DNA of 58,806 bases from Butyricicoccus_A sp964513445 (lineage in GTDB: Bacteria; Bacillota; Clostridia; Oscillospirales; Butyricicoccaceae): assembly GCA_964513445.1 (NCBI GenBank), contig CAZEMM010000003.1, positions 1-58,806 of the forward strand, written 5' to 3'. Each line of letters starts with the position of its first letter. Positions within the stretch are counted from its first letter, which is position 1. Shown here one piece after another: positions 42,390 to 51,388 of this stretch. Below the pieces are notes generated by a model. That model ran no database searches. It was given only the letters and a program-made list of their open reading frames with translations, and had not been told where the DNA came from. Position numbers and translations under genes: made by a program.

Positions 42390-42995
42390 CTAAGAGCGCA
42401 GCGCGCGGCAGATCAATCGCACCGGATACGGCTCCTGCCGCTCATCCTTCTCACGCGGACATCCCATGCGCGCTGCCCCGATCTCTCCGATGATCGCGGA
42501 CACGATCACATATTCACAGAATGTGTCGTCCAGCGCGGGATCGATCTCACCGGTATGTCTGCCCAGCGCAAGCAGCCGCTGCTCCTGCGCACACATTCGC
42601 TGCTTGAGTGCATGTGCGCAGTCTGCATTTTCCTGCAAAAGATCAAACCGTTTCTCCCATGTCAGCATGCCGATGAGAACTGGCAGCGCAACACTCTCAC
42701 TGTCATAAAAGATCTTGCGAAACACACAGGTCAGCGCCTCGCAAAAGCTCTCGGCTTGCTCCAGCGTCGCCTCGACCGTTTGCAGCGTATCATCCAGCAC
42801 ATACAATATTGCGCGTGTCAAAATTTCCTCCTTGGAGGAAAAATACTCGTACAGCGTACCCTTTCCGACACCGGCTTCGGTTGCAATGTCCTGCACCTTG
42901 AGAGAGGAAAAGCTCCTCCCCTCGCGCGTCAGACGAAACAGACCCTCAAACGCTGCAATCTCCTTGGGTGAATAGCCGGTTTCATTGTTGCGCAT
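42390..42995 (-). CDS. TetR-family repressor of the RND pump
   Basis: 201 residues from ATG 42995, preceded by GAGGAGGAGGACGACC inside the end of the pump gene (14-base overlap). The N-terminal helix-turn-helix reads LKVQDIATEAGVGKGTLYEYFSSKEEIL. The C-terminal ligand domain has no close hallmark. Co-transcribed with the pump, and a perfect 6-2-6 palindrome lies at the pump's transcription start, so autoregulation of the pair is the simplest reading. The inducer is unknown. Confidence 0.9.
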   Translation of the reverse strand: MRNNETGYSPKEIAAFEGLFRLTREGRSFSSLKVQDIATEAGVGKGTLYEYFSSKEEILTRAILYVLDDTLQTVEATLEQAESFCEALTCVFRKIFYDSESVALPVLIGMLTWEKRFDLLQENADCAHALKQRMCAQEQRLLALGRHTGEIDPALDDTFCEYVIVSAIIGEIGAARMGCPREKDERQEPYPVRLICRALRS

Positions 42996-45900
42996 GGTCG
43001 TCCTCCTCCTCGGCCGCGATGTCCAGCCGCTGCGTGTGCTCCAGCTCCTCCCCGGCGTCATCCTCGCCGACATCAACGCGTACCAGCGTCTTTTTCCGGT
43101 TGAAAATATCATACATAATCGGAACGACGATCAGCGTCAGCACGGTGGAATATGTCAGGCCGCCGATGACGACAATCGCCATTGCCTGTCCCATTTCCGC
43201 GCCGGTTCCCACGCCCGCCGCCATTGTGGACATCGCCAAGATGGTCGTCAGCGCGGTCATCAGGATCGGGCGCATACGCAGCTTGCCCGCCTCAATGAGC
43301 GCATCACGTTTTTCCATGCCCTCGAGCCGCAGATCGTTGACACAGCTGACAAATACAATGCCGTTGTTGACGACGACGCCCGCCAAAATGATAAAGCCCA
43401 GCATGCCCAGCACGGACAGCTCCTGCCCGGTAATGAGCAGCGCGAGCAGGCCGCCGGTAAAGGCGAGCGGCATGGTAAACATGACGATAAATGGGCTGAG
43501 CAGGCTCTGGAACTGCGCCACCATAATCAAATAGATGAAGACAACCGCAAGCAGCAGCATGAGAATCAAATCGCTCATCGCTTCCATGATGGTTTCATTT
43601 TCACCGGTAATTTCCGCGCGCACGCCGTCCGGCAGCTCGTATTCATCCAAAATATCCTGCACCTGACGGCTGAGCAGCGTCGCATTGTGCTCGCTGTCGA
43701 CGGCAGCAGAAACCGTCATCGTCCGCTCATTGTTTTCGCGTGTGATGGAGGACGGCGCTTCACTCTCCCGCTGCGACGCGATATCGCCCAGTGCAACGTC
43801 CTCGGTTTCACCCGACGTCGCGTCCGTGCTCTCAACCGTCTGCTGCATGACGTTTTCCGCCGTGACCTCGGTCGGCTTGATGACAACGACCGGCAGCTCC
43901 TCCTGCCCGACCTTAAGCGTCGTGGAACTGACCTCGTTGGTAAGCGAGGAAGCAAGCGACGAATAAACCTGCGCGACCGTCAGGCCCTTTCGCATTGCGG
44001 CGTCCTTGTTGACCGTAATGACCTTCTGCAAATCCGGATCCTCGTTGCCGTCGGAAATATCGACCAGGCCGTCAATCTCTTCCAGCCGCTGCGCAAGCTC
44101 TGTGCAGACGGTCTGCAGCTCGTCCAGATCGTCGCCGTAAACGTCGATCTGCACGCCAGAGCCTGTGATCGAGCTCATGTCCATATTGGAGGCGGATACG
44201 TCTACCTCACAGGCGAGCGACTTGGTCTGTTCGGTGATGCTGTCCGCAATCGCCTGATTGTCCGCGTCTTCCTCCAGCAAAATATAAAACGTCGTGCTGT
44301 TACCTGAATCCGAAGTCAGTGATATACTCGATCCGCCGCTCGTCGCACCGACCGTCTCGACGCCATCCACAGACTGAATGATTTCCGTAACCCTGTCGAC
44401 CATGGCATCCGTCGTCACATCATCCGCCTCCTCCGGCATAGTGAGCGTCGCGCTCATCTGGTCAGAGGACATCTGCGGCATAAACACTATGCCGATGCGC
44501 GTTACCGACACACAGGCAAACACAAACAGGCCGACGGCAGCCGCCATCGAAACGAGCCGGTGATTAAGGCACCAGCGCAGTACGCGCGCATACCAGTCAG
44601 TAAATGCCTCGAAGCGGCTGTGCGATTTGACCGCCGTCTGTCGTTTGAGCATTGCCGAGCCCATCGCCGGTACGACGGTCAGCGCAACAATCAGCGATGC
44701 GCTGAGCGAATAAGCGATGGTCAGACCCATATCGGTAAACAGCTGACGTGCAATGCCCTGCGTAAACACAATGGGCAAAAATACGCAAATCGTCGTCAGC
44801 GTCGAGGCAAAGATCGCGCCACCCATCTCCTTCGCGCCGCGCACGGCGGCCTTTGCGGGCGACATGCCCAGCCCGCGCAGACGGTAAATATTTTCAATGA
44901 CAACAATGGAGTTGTCCACCAGCATGCCGACGCCGAGCGACAGTCCGGACAGCGAGATCAGGTTGAGCGTCATGTTGCTGAAGTACATCAGTACGATGGC
45001 AAACAGCACGCTGAGCGGAATGCTGAACGCAATGATGGCCGTGGGACGGATATCACGCAGGAAGATCAGCAGGACGACAATTGCCAGCAAACCGCCGTAG
45101 ATCAGATTGGAAATGACATTGTCGATAATTAAATGAATATAATCACCCTGATCCATCAGCGGCGTGATATGAACGGCAGAATCTTCCTGCTGTATCGCCT
45201 CGATCTCCTCATTGATGGCGTCGGATACCGCGGAGGTTGAGGCGGTCGACTGCTTGGAAAAGCTGAGCACGACCGCGTCGTTGCCGTTGACCTTCGCGTA
45301 GCTGTCGTCCTCCGATTCGCTTTCATAGCTGACGGTCGCCACATCACGCAGGCGGATGTCGCCGATGGCGTCCATGTCCATATGAAACAGGAGCATATCC
45401 TGCAGCTCGTCGATGGAATCATATGTTTCGCCCACCTTGAGTACATACGATCTGTCGCTGCTGTCCGCGATATAGCCCGCCGGCATCTCAAAGTTTTCGG
45501 CAATCAAAATATTGCTGATCATATCCGCGGTAATAATGCCGCTGATATCCGCTTCCTCATAGGCGCTGTCACGCGCCGCTTCAAATTCCTCGGTAGCCTC
45601 ATCGAGTTGCGCCTGTGCGCTTTCCAGAGAAGCATTGCCGACGGCAAGCTGCGCGGAGCCTTCCGCAATGCCGATGGTCGCCTCCAGCTTGCCCGCCTCC
45701 AGCTGCGCATAGGCCTCCTGCGCCTGCTCCAGACCTTCCTCCAGCTCCGGCTTCATGGCAGAGATGGTCATCATGCGTGTGTTGATGTTGTTCAGCTCTG
45801 CCTCCACCTGCTCCGTGCGCTCCGCCGCATACTGCGTCGCCGTGAGCAACGCGCTGAAATCTGAACGCGAAATCTCCGCCACCTGCGAAAGATCCATGCC

Positions 45901-46989
45901 TTCCGGCGCGGCCTCACACAGCGCTGCAATCGCTGCCGCAAACGACTCGTCCGTCATGCTCTCGATGTAAGCGCCCGGGTCATGCAGCGACTGAAGCAGC
46001 TGCGCGGAATCAGTGGCAATGGCTTCCAGCTCCTCCTCCGTCGGCGGATAGGACACAGTCGGCAGATTGCCGCTCTGGTCGAATACGACCAGCAGCACGG
46101 CGATCGCTTCAATCTGTCCCTCCATATCCGCATATGGCTGCAGCTGCTCCAGCTCCATTTGAAACGCAGCCTGATTGGCCTGCAGCGTTGTCTCTTCACT
46201 CAAAATCGCATTCAGCTGTGCATTTGCCGTGTCCACCTGCGCGCTCGCCTCCGCCAGCTGTTCGGCAAGCGCATCGCTCTGCGTTGAGATTTCGTCCTGA
46301 CCGGATTCAATCTCTGCTTTCGCCTCGTCCAGCTCCTGCTGGCCCTCGTCAATCTGCTTTTTCGCATCCGCCAGCTCGCTGTCCACCTGCTCCAGCACGC
46401 GGTCATTGAGTGCGTCAATCTTATCCTGCTCCAGCGTGACCGACACCCTGGAGGCAGTCAGGCCGCTGGTATCCACTGAGGCGACGCCGTTCAGACGTTC
46501 AAAGCGCGCAAGCAGCGTATCGCTCACATAATCGGAAATCTCCTGCGCCTCCATGTCGTCCACATCCACGCTCGCGACCATGACCGGCATCATATCCGGC
46601 GTGATCTGCATCATGATTGGCGTGCCGCAGGCTTCTGGAAGCGTTCCCTCGATCTGATCGATGCTGTTGCTCAGCTCAATGCTGACCGCGTTCATATCGG
46701 TTCCCTGTTCAAATTCCATGATGACAATGCTGACATTTTCATTGGATACGGAATTGATATTTTTGATGCCGGTGGTCGTGCCGAGCGCACTCTCCAACGG
46801 CTTTGAAACCGACGTCTCAACCGATTCCGGCGCCGCGCCGGGATCAGTCGTGTACACAATGACATACGGCAAATCCATATTCGGCAGCAGATCCGTCGTC
46901 ATACGCGTAAACGAAACGACGCCCAGAACCAGCACCAGAATAACGCCCACCAATACAGTAAACGGTTTTTTTACACTTAGCTTCGACAT
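42982..46989 (-). CDS. RND-family efflux permease with large coiled-coil insert
   Basis: 1335 residues from ATG 46989; a GTG four codons earlier has no ribosome site. HAE1/AcrB-like arrangement: TM1 near residues 10-30, a first outer loop, then TM2-6, a second loop and TM8-12. GVGMLVDNSIVVIENIYRLR (TM4) is the proton-relay signature. The first loop carries an insert at about residues 196-485 of Lys/Glu/Gln heptad coiled coil (ADAKKQIDEGQQELDEAK, LESAQAQLDEATEEFEAA) that Gram-negative pumps lack. No fusion protein or outer-membrane partner is encoded beside it. Exports amphiphiles or lipids; substrate unknown. Confidence 0.93.
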   Translation of the reverse strand: MSKLSVKKPFTVLVGVILVLVLGVVSFTRMTTDLLPNMDLPYVIVYTTDPGAAPESVETSVSKPLESALGTTTGIKNINSVSNENVSIVIMEFEQGTDMNAVSIELSNSIDQIEGTLPEACGTPIMMQITPDMMPVMVASVDVDDMEAQEISDYVSDTLLARFERLNGVASVDTSGLTASRVSVTLEQDKIDALNDRVLEQVDSELADAKKQIDEGQQELDEAKAEIESGQDEISTQSDALAEQLAEASAQVDTANAQLNAILSEETTLQANQAAFQMELEQLQPYADMEGQIEAIAVLLVVFDQSGNLPTVSYPPTEEELEAIATDSAQLLQSLHDPGAYIESMTDESFAAAIAALCEAAPEGMDLSQVAEISRSDFSALLTATQYAAERTEQVEAELNNINTRMMTISAMKPELEEGLEQAQEAYAQLEAGKLEATIGIAEGSAQLAVGNASLESAQAQLDEATEEFEAARDSAYEEADISGIITADMISNILIAENFEMPAGYIADSSDRSYVLKVGETYDSIDELQDMLLFHMDMDAIGDIRLRDVATVSYESESEDDSYAKVNGNDAVVLSFSKQSTASTSAVSDAINEEIEAIQQEDSAVHITPLMDQGDYIHLIIDNVISNLIYGGLLAIVVLLIFLRDIRPTAIIAFSIPLSVLFAIVLMYFSNMTLNLISLSGLSLGVGMLVDNSIVVIENIYRLRGLGMSPAKAAVRGAKEMGGAIFASTLTTICVFLPIVFTQGIARQLFTDMGLTIAYSLSASLIVALTVVPAMGSAMLKRQTAVKSHSRFEAFTDWYARVLRWCLNHRLVSMAAAVGLFVFACVSVTRIGIVFMPQMSSDQMSATLTMPEEADDVTTDAMVDRVTEIIQSVDGVETVGATSGGSSISLTSDSGNSTTFYILLEEDADNQAIADSITEQTKSLACEVDVSASNMDMSSITGSGVQIDVYGDDLDELQTVCTELAQRLEEIDGLVDISDGNEDPDLQKVITVNKDAAMRKGLTVAQVYSSLASSLTNEVSSTTLKVGQEELPVVVIKPTEVTAENVMQQTVESTDATSGETEDVALGDIASQRESEAPSSITRENNERTMTVSAAVDSEHNATLLSRQVQDILDEYELPDGVRAEITGENETIMEAMSDLILMLLLAVVFIYLIMVAQFQSLLSPFIVMFTMPLAFTGGLLALLITGQELSVLGMLGFIILAGVVVNNGIVFVSCVNDLRLEGMEKRDALIEAGKLRMRPILMTALTTILAMSTMAAGVGTGAEMGQAMAIVVIGGLTYSTVLTLIVVPIMYDIFNRKKTLVRVDVGEDDAGEELEHTQRLDIAAEEEDDHAQQ

Positions 46990-47038
46990 AACTGCACACA
47001 CCTATATCTGTTCGATGCCTGATTTGCATCATTTTCCG

Positions 47039-47052
47039 ACCGACCAGTCGGT
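47039..47052. promoter_or_regulatory. Palindromic operator, probably for the TetR repressor
   Basis: ACCGACCAGTCGGT is a perfect 6-2-6 inverted repeat. It begins 9 bases after the -10 box, covering the predicted transcription start, the position of a repressing TetR dimer. Confidence 0.72.
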
Positions 47053-47060
47053 TCTGTTCC

Positions 47061-47089
47061 AGTATAGCATGAAATATAAAGCCCGTCAA
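47061..47089 (-). promoter_or_regulatory. Promoter of the RND pump-TetR operon
   Basis: TTGACG (47089-47084), 17 bases, TATACT (47066-47061) on the minus strand, followed by the palindrome at 47039-47052. Confidence 0.75.
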
Positions 47090-47142
47090 ATGGTTTGCTC
47101 TTCCCTATTTTACTCTTCTGCACAATTTTTACATGAATACGC

Positions 47143-47171
47143 TGGACATTTTTGGGACAATCTGCTAAGAT
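47143..47171 (+). promoter_or_regulatory. Promoter of the flavin-reductase/rubredoxin gene
   Basis: TGGACA (47143-47148), 17 bases, TAAGAT (47166-47171), about 40 bases before the start. Confidence 0.55.
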
Positions 47172-47212
47172 ACAGATAATGACTTGTATTTTTATTCAGG
47201 AGGGATTTTACT

Positions 47213-47839
47213 ATGATCAATCGCAAGGCATATGACAGCATCTCGTATTCCATCGCGCTGGTCGGAAGCTGCCTGGACGGCAAGTATATCGGCTGCGCCG
47301 TTAACTCGCTGCAGCAGCTGACCTCATCCATGCCGGCAAAGTTTGGTGTGACGCTCAACAAGTACAATGTGACGCACGACGCCGTCGCACAGACCGGCGC
47401 ATTCTGCGCAACCGTTGCTGCGGCAGACTGTCCTGATGATATCATCAAGCTGTTCGGCTATAAGTCCTCTCGTGTCACCGATAAGTTCGCAGACCTCGAG
47501 GTCAAGACGGATGACGCCGGCTGCCCCTATATCACAAAGGGCATGGCCGTCCGCCTGAGCTTCCGCGTATTGCAGCAGGTCGACCTCGGCTCGCACGTGC
47601 TGTTCGTCTCCGAGGTCACAGAGGCAGAGATTTTGCAGGAGGGCAGCGTGCTGACCGTCGAGCTGTTCCGCAACGCAGGCAAGGCGGTTCCGTCCACCGC
47701 GCCTGTCTACCGCACGCTTGAGGGAGAGTACGGCTATCGCTGCACCATTTGCGGCTATGTCCACAAGTCGGACACGCTGCCGGAGGATTTCCGTTGTCCG
47801 CTGTGCAAGGCGCCTGCAAGTAAATTTGAAAAGCTGTAA
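47213..47839 (+). CDS. High-molecular-weight rubredoxin (flavin reductase domain plus rubredoxin)
   Basis: 208 residues, CAGGAGGGATTTTACT before the ATG. Residues 1-155 are a flavin-reductase-like FMN-binding domain (NSLQQLTSSMPAKFGVTLNK, DKFADLEVKT); residues 170-208 are a rubredoxin with two CxxC sites, YRCTICGYVH and FRCPLCKAP, that hold one iron. In acetogens such Hrb proteins pass electrons from NAD(P)H to flavodiiron oxygen or nitric-oxide reductases. No such partner is nearby. Cytoplasmic, likely oxidative-stress protection. Confidence 0.9.
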   Translation: MINRKAYDSISYSIALVGSCLDGKYIGCAVNSLQQLTSSMPAKFGVTLNKYNVTHDAVAQTGAFCATVAAADCPDDIIKLFGYKSSRVTDKFADLEVKTDDAGCPYITKGMAVRLSFRVLQQVDLGSHVLFVSEVTEAEILQEGSVLTVELFRNAGKAVPSTAPVYRTLEGEYGYRCTICGYVHKSDTLPEDFRCPLCKAPASKFEKL

Positions 47840-47850
47840 CGAACTTATAT

Positions 47851-47879
47851 TTGACGCGCCTCCCTGTTCATGCTATGAT
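47851..47879 (+). promoter_or_regulatory. Promoter of the TtcA-like gene
   Basis: TTGACG (47851-47856), 17 bases, TATGAT (47874-47879). Starts right after the rubredoxin stop codon. Confidence 0.7.
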
Positions 47880-47908
47880 ACGAGCAGTATGTTCAGGGAG
47901 GCTTTGTC

Positions 47909-48727
47909 ATGTCTGCGCAGACCATGATTACCACACAGTTCAGCAAAACGATATGGAACCCGCTCCGCCGCGCTGTGCGCGACTACCAGCTCATTCAGCC
48001 GGGCGACCGCATCGCCGTGTGCATTTCCGGCGGAAAGGATTCCATGCTGCTCGCCTGCGCGCTGCCGCTGCTGCACCGCGCACTGGGATTTTCTTTCGAG
48101 CTAATCGGTCTGTCGATGGATCCGGGCTATTCTCCCCAAAACCGCGCACGCATCGAGCAAAACCTGCAAATGCTCGGGCTGGAGACCGTATGGTACCGGA
48201 CCAGGCTGTTTGAAACGGTCAACCATGAAGCAGATAACCCCTGCTTCTTGTGCGCGCGCCTGCGCCGCGGCAGTCTGTATTCCCGCGCCTTGTCGCTCGG
48301 CTGCAACAAAATCGCGCTAGGGCATCATTTTGACGATGTCGTGGAAACAACGCTGCTGTCCATGCTGTATGGCGGGCAGGTACAGACCATGCTGCCTAAG
48401 CTGCACGCAAAAAACTATCCCGGAATGCAGGTTATCCGCCCGCTCTATCTGGTGCGCGAACGCGATATCGTGCGCTGGCGCGATGCCTGCGGGCTGCAAT
48501 TCCTCGCCTGCTCCTGTGATTTTGCGGCAAACGCACGCCGGGAAAACCGCCCGGAACGCTCCAAGCGCTATGAGGTCAAGCAGCTCATCGCGCAGCTGGA
48601 GGCGCAAAACGATCAGGTCGCAAAAAACATCTTCAACAGTGTGAAAAATGTCAATGTCAACGATGTTTTGGGCTGGCATGACGGCCCGGAACGCCACTCC
48701 TTTTTGGACGGCTACGACGACGTCTAA
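47909..48727 (+). CDS. TtcA-like tRNA 2-thiolation PP-loop ATPase
   Basis: 272 residues, GGGAGGC before the ATG. PP-loop SGGKDS at residues 40-45, CxxC at 112-115 (PCFLCARLRR) and a further Cys in FLACSCDFA match the [4Fe-4S]-binding TtcA/TtuA-type enzymes. GHHFDDVVETTLLSMLYGG is the usual second motif. TtcA thiolates C32 of tRNA, but Gram-positive homologues have not all been assigned, so the exact position is uncertain. Monocistronic, with its own promoter and terminator. Confidence 0.85.
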   Translation: MSAQTMITTQFSKTIWNPLRRAVRDYQLIQPGDRIAVCISGGKDSMLLACALPLLHRALGFSFELIGLSMDPGYSPQNRARIEQNLQMLGLETVWYRTRLFETVNHEADNPCFLCARLRRGSLYSRALSLGCNKIALGHHFDDVVETTLLSMLYGGQVQTMLPKLHAKNYPGMQVIRPLYLVRERDIVRWRDACGLQFLACSCDFAANARRENRPERSKRYEVKQLIAQLEAQNDQVAKNIFNSVKNVNVNDVLGWHDGPERHSFLDGYDDV

Positions 48728-48749
48728 GGCATCATTGTCATACAAATCA

Positions 48750-48806
48750 AAAAAACCGCCCATGTAGGCCTTCTTTCGCAATCAGGCTTACATGGGCGTT
48801 TTTTTG
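48750..48806. terminator. Bidirectional terminator between the TtcA-like gene and the AI-2E transporter
   Basis: CGCCCATGTAGGCC pairs with GGCTTACATGGGCG, with one mismatch, loop of 14 bases. Runs of A before and T after serve both strands. Confidence 0.85.
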
Positions 48807-48861
48807 CGTCAAAAGCGGATAGCGCGCAGGCGCTTAATCCAGCGGATGCGCCGCATCACCC

Positions 48862-49986
48862 CTACGTGGATACGCTGTTTTTTTCGCGTTCCTTCGTGCG
48901 CACGCCATTCTTGAGCAGCGTGTACACAACCGTCATCGTCGGGACGCCAAACAGCATGCCGACCACACCGCCCAGCTTACCGCCGACTGTGATGGCAAGC
49001 AGCACCCAAATGCCGGGCAGTCCGATTCGCCCGCCGACAACACGCGGGTAAATGACGTTGTTTTCTACCTGCTGCAACACAACAAAAAAGATCAAAAAGA
49101 TGCCTGCCTTGACAGGCGATACCATAAACAGCAGAATAACTGCAACCGCACCGCCGATATAGGCGCCCAGAATCGGAATCATCGCGGTCAGTCCGACCAC
49201 CATGCTGACCATGCCGGCATAATCCAACCGCAGAATGACCATGCCGAGGCCGCACAGGCTGCCCAGAATGACCGCCTCAATGGACTGTCCGATGATGTAA
49301 TTTTTAAACGACTGGACGATGATCTTCAGCAGATAGCGCAGATGCTCATAGATATGCGCGGGCAAATATGCCACGAGGATGCGGTTTGTCTGCGATATAA
49401 TCCGTCGTTTGCCCGCCAGCAAATAGACGGAAAACGCAAGCGCAATAAACAAATTGGCAACAAACGAAACCATGGTACCGGTTGCATCCACGAGGGTTGA
49501 CAAAACCGTGCCGGATATCGCGTCCATCTCGCCGATGCCGGAGGTCACCGCGCCGGCAATGGAATGAATATCAATCGCGTCCATCCCTAGCTGATCCGTG
49601 AAAAAATTGAGCTCCGTCTGCCAGTTATCCACATACGTGCTGATATTGGCGGCAAACATCTGCACACTGTTGGCAAGCTGAGGGATCACAACGCCGATCA
49701 CCGCCGCGATCACGGCAAATACCGCGAGATAGGCTGTCAGCACGGCCAGCTTACGTGCCGCGCCCTCCTTCATGTGCAGCTTTCCCTGATACAGCGCGCG
49801 CATCCATTCATACGGCTGGTCGAGCACGAAGGCAAAGGCAATACCCATCAAAAACGGCTTGAACAGCGATATGATACCGACAATCCCGCGAATGATGTCC
49901 TTGCAGTATACCAACAGCAAAATCAAAATCGCCGCATAGGTAATCAGCATTGCGCCCTGTTTGATTTTGTCCGTCTTGCGTTCCAT
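48862..49986 (-). CDS. AI-2E family (PerM/YtvI-type) transporter
   Basis: 374 residues with about seven or eight membrane segments. Two N-terminal segments (residues 12-30, 33-55), a soluble stretch, then a C-terminal bundle with LGMVILRLDYAGMVSMVVGLTAMIPILGAYIGG, the family motif PxxGxxxG, and YPRVVGGRIGLPGIWVLLAI. Members export autoinducer-2, ions or other small molecules, or act in sporulation (YtvI), so substrate cannot be told. Promoter at 50019-50047. The upstream ribosome site is weak (GGGCGG). Confidence 0.85.
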   Translation of the reverse strand: MERKTDKIKQGAMLITYAAILILLLVYCKDIIRGIVGIISLFKPFLMGIAFAFVLDQPYEWMRALYQGKLHMKEGAARKLAVLTAYLAVFAVIAAVIGVVIPQLANSVQMFAANISTYVDNWQTELNFFTDQLGMDAIDIHSIAGAVTSGIGEMDAISGTVLSTLVDATGTMVSFVANLFIALAFSVYLLAGKRRIISQTNRILVAYLPAHIYEHLRYLLKIIVQSFKNYIIGQSIEAVILGSLCGLGMVILRLDYAGMVSMVVGLTAMIPILGAYIGGAVAVILLFMVSPVKAGIFLIFFVVLQQVENNVIYPRVVGGRIGLPGIWVLLAITVGGKLGGVVGMLFGVPTMTVVYTLLKNGVRTKEREKNSVST

Positions 49987-50018
49987 TTCCGCCCAACTTT
50001 CTCATACGTATCTATTTA

Positions 50019-50047
50019 ATAATAATTTTACGCGCATCCCATTTCAA
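50019..50047 (-). promoter_or_regulatory. Promoter of the AI-2E-family transporter gene
   Basis: TTGAAA (50047-50042), 17 bases, TATTAT (50024-50019) on the minus strand, 33 bases before the start. Confidence 0.6.
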
Positions 50048-50112
50048 TTGCAATGCATCCTGTGGATTATTAACAGTTTATTCACCCCACGCGCAAAATA
50101 TTTATAGGCATA

Positions 50113-50140
50113 TAAAAACAGACTGATGTCTCCACCAGTC
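50113..50140 (-). terminator. Terminator after the 69-residue gene
   Basis: On the minus strand GACTGGTG (50140-50133), a GAGA tetraloop and CATCAGTC (50128-50121), with one G-U pair, then TGTTTTTATA. Confidence 0.75.
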
Positions 50141-50169
50141 CGCTATGCTTCACAATTCAAGCGATCGGA

Positions 50170-50379
50170 TCAAGCCTGCTTTTGCGCAGACAGCGCGCGG
50201 TCCTGCTCCGCAATGACATCCATCAGCTGCATAATGTGCCGCTTGTAATAATCCGACAGCTCGCGCACCATTTGACAGGTCGCCGCACGGTCATATCCCC
50301 CGAACAGCGTCGTCGGAACAGACAGCCGCAGTTCTCCGTCATCACCATAGCCGATATACCGAGAAACCATATCTCTCAT
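50170..50379 (-). CDS. Small protein, possibly DivIVA-like N-terminal segment
   Basis: 69 residues, AAAGGATG before the ATG. TTLFGGYDRAATCQMVRELS has the FxGYDxxxV spacing of the DivIVA/GpsB membrane-binding start, followed by a helix with heptad-like Leu/Met/Ile positions (YYKRHIMQLMDVIAEQ). It is far shorter than DivIVA or GpsB, with no second coiled coil. I would treat the resemblance as suggestive only. Own terminator downstream; flanked by the transporter and an SGNH hydrolase, neither of which explains it. Confidence 0.6.
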   Translation of the reverse strand: MRDMVSRYIGYGDDGELRLSVPTTLFGGYDRAATCQMVRELSDYYKRHIMQLMDVIAEQDRALSAQKQA

Positions 50380-50460
50380 CTCAGCGCATCCTTTCTGCCT
50401 GTTGCGGTTTGTATGTGTTTTTTAGTATACGGATATGGTGTAAAGTTCTCTCCTGCCTGT

Positions 50461-50491
50461 GTGTAAAATTTCATACGGCTGTGTAAAATTT
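50461..50491. repeat. Direct repeat of GTGTAAAATTT upstream of the small DivIVA-like gene
   Basis: GTGTAAAATTT occurs at 50461 and again at 50481, two helical turns apart, with a weaker GTGTAAAGTT near 50438. The regular 20-base spacing is suggestive of a regulator binding one DNA face. Confidence 0.4.
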
Positions 50492-50502
50492 ACATGTACT
50501 TA

Positions 50503-51078
50503 TCAGTCCGCGTCCAAAACAGCCGCCGCGATTTCCGCCATAATGGCGTGGCCGCGCGCATTGGGATGCACACCGTCCAAAAAATATCTACAGTAGTCCT
50601 GTGTATATTTTGGAAATTCCCGGGCAAAATCAATATAAGCAAGCTGATGGCGATTCGCATACATTCGAATCCAGTCCGCCAATGCAGCCAGGTTTTGCGG
50701 CAGCTGCGGCAGACCGCGCACCCAGAACGCCCAGTCATTATTCAGAAATTCGTCATAATCCGGATTGACACAAATCGCCGGAACAACTGTAATACCGTCC
50801 GCCTGCGCCAGCTCATACATGGCGCGCAGATTTTCCGTCACCGTATGCACGGTTCCGCCCATGTCAAAGTCATTGATGCCGCCCATAATGACGACGCGAT
50901 CCGGCTTTTCGCGCAGCACATGCGCCGCAAATCTCCGCAGCATGCCGTCCGTCGTGTCCCCGCTGATACCGCGGTTGCATACCACGCCGCGCATCGCATC
51001 CACCCAGCATTCCCCGCGGTCGACGCCATAGCCTGCTGTGATACTGTCGCCCATAAAAACTGTCTTTCTCTCACGCAC
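50503..51078 (-). CDS. SGNH/GDSL-family hydrolase
   Basis: 191 residues. GTG start at 51078 with AAGGAAG 9 bases upstream. The four SGNH blocks are present: FMGDSITAGYGV (Ser), NRGISGDTT (Gly), MGGINDF (Asn) and FLDGVHPN (Asp-His). TAP/arylesterase-like esterase of unknown substrate, with no signal peptide, so likely cytoplasmic. No neighbouring pathway gives a clue. Confidence 0.9.
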   Translation of the reverse strand: MRERKTVFMGDSITAGYGVDRGECWVDAMRGVVCNRGISGDTTDGMLRRFAAHVLREKPDRVVIMGGINDFDMGGTVHTVTENLRAMYELAQADGITVVPAICVNPDYDEFLNNDWAFWVRGLPQLPQNLAALADWIRMYANRHQLAYIDFAREFPKYTQDYCRYFLDGVHPNARGHAIMAEIAAAVLDAD

Positions 51079-51388
51079 ACCGCTTCACTTCCTTCTGCCT
51101 CATTTACATGTATATTGCTTAAAAACTTTCATTTTTATCGTTAACCACCTATGAATCATGCGGTTTACTTCCTTTTTTGATATACCTTTGATCAAAATGC
51201 ACAAATGTGTCTTTTGAAATTTGTACGAGCCAACAACAGTCAAATTGTTGCAATTCGTGCAAAAAAATGTTACAATTTATGTAATAATAGAATGCGAATG
51301 ATGGCCGGTGTAACTTTCCCGCAGCGGTCATCACACAAGCATTGCAAAATCCGTCTCATAGAATTTCGTGACTCGAGGTGATAAAAAA
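51079..51388. other. AT-rich divergent intergenic region
   Basis: Contains the promoter at 51248-51276 for the rightward gene and the ribosome site GAGGTGA at 51375-51381. The left part presumably holds the promoter of the SGNH gene, but I see no clear one. No coding frame with a ribosome site. Confidence 0.5.
51248..51276 (+). promoter_or_regulatory. Promoter of the 115-residue gene
   Basis: TTGCAA (51248-51253), 17 bases, TACAAT (51271-51276). The leader is about 105 bases. Confidence 0.65.
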
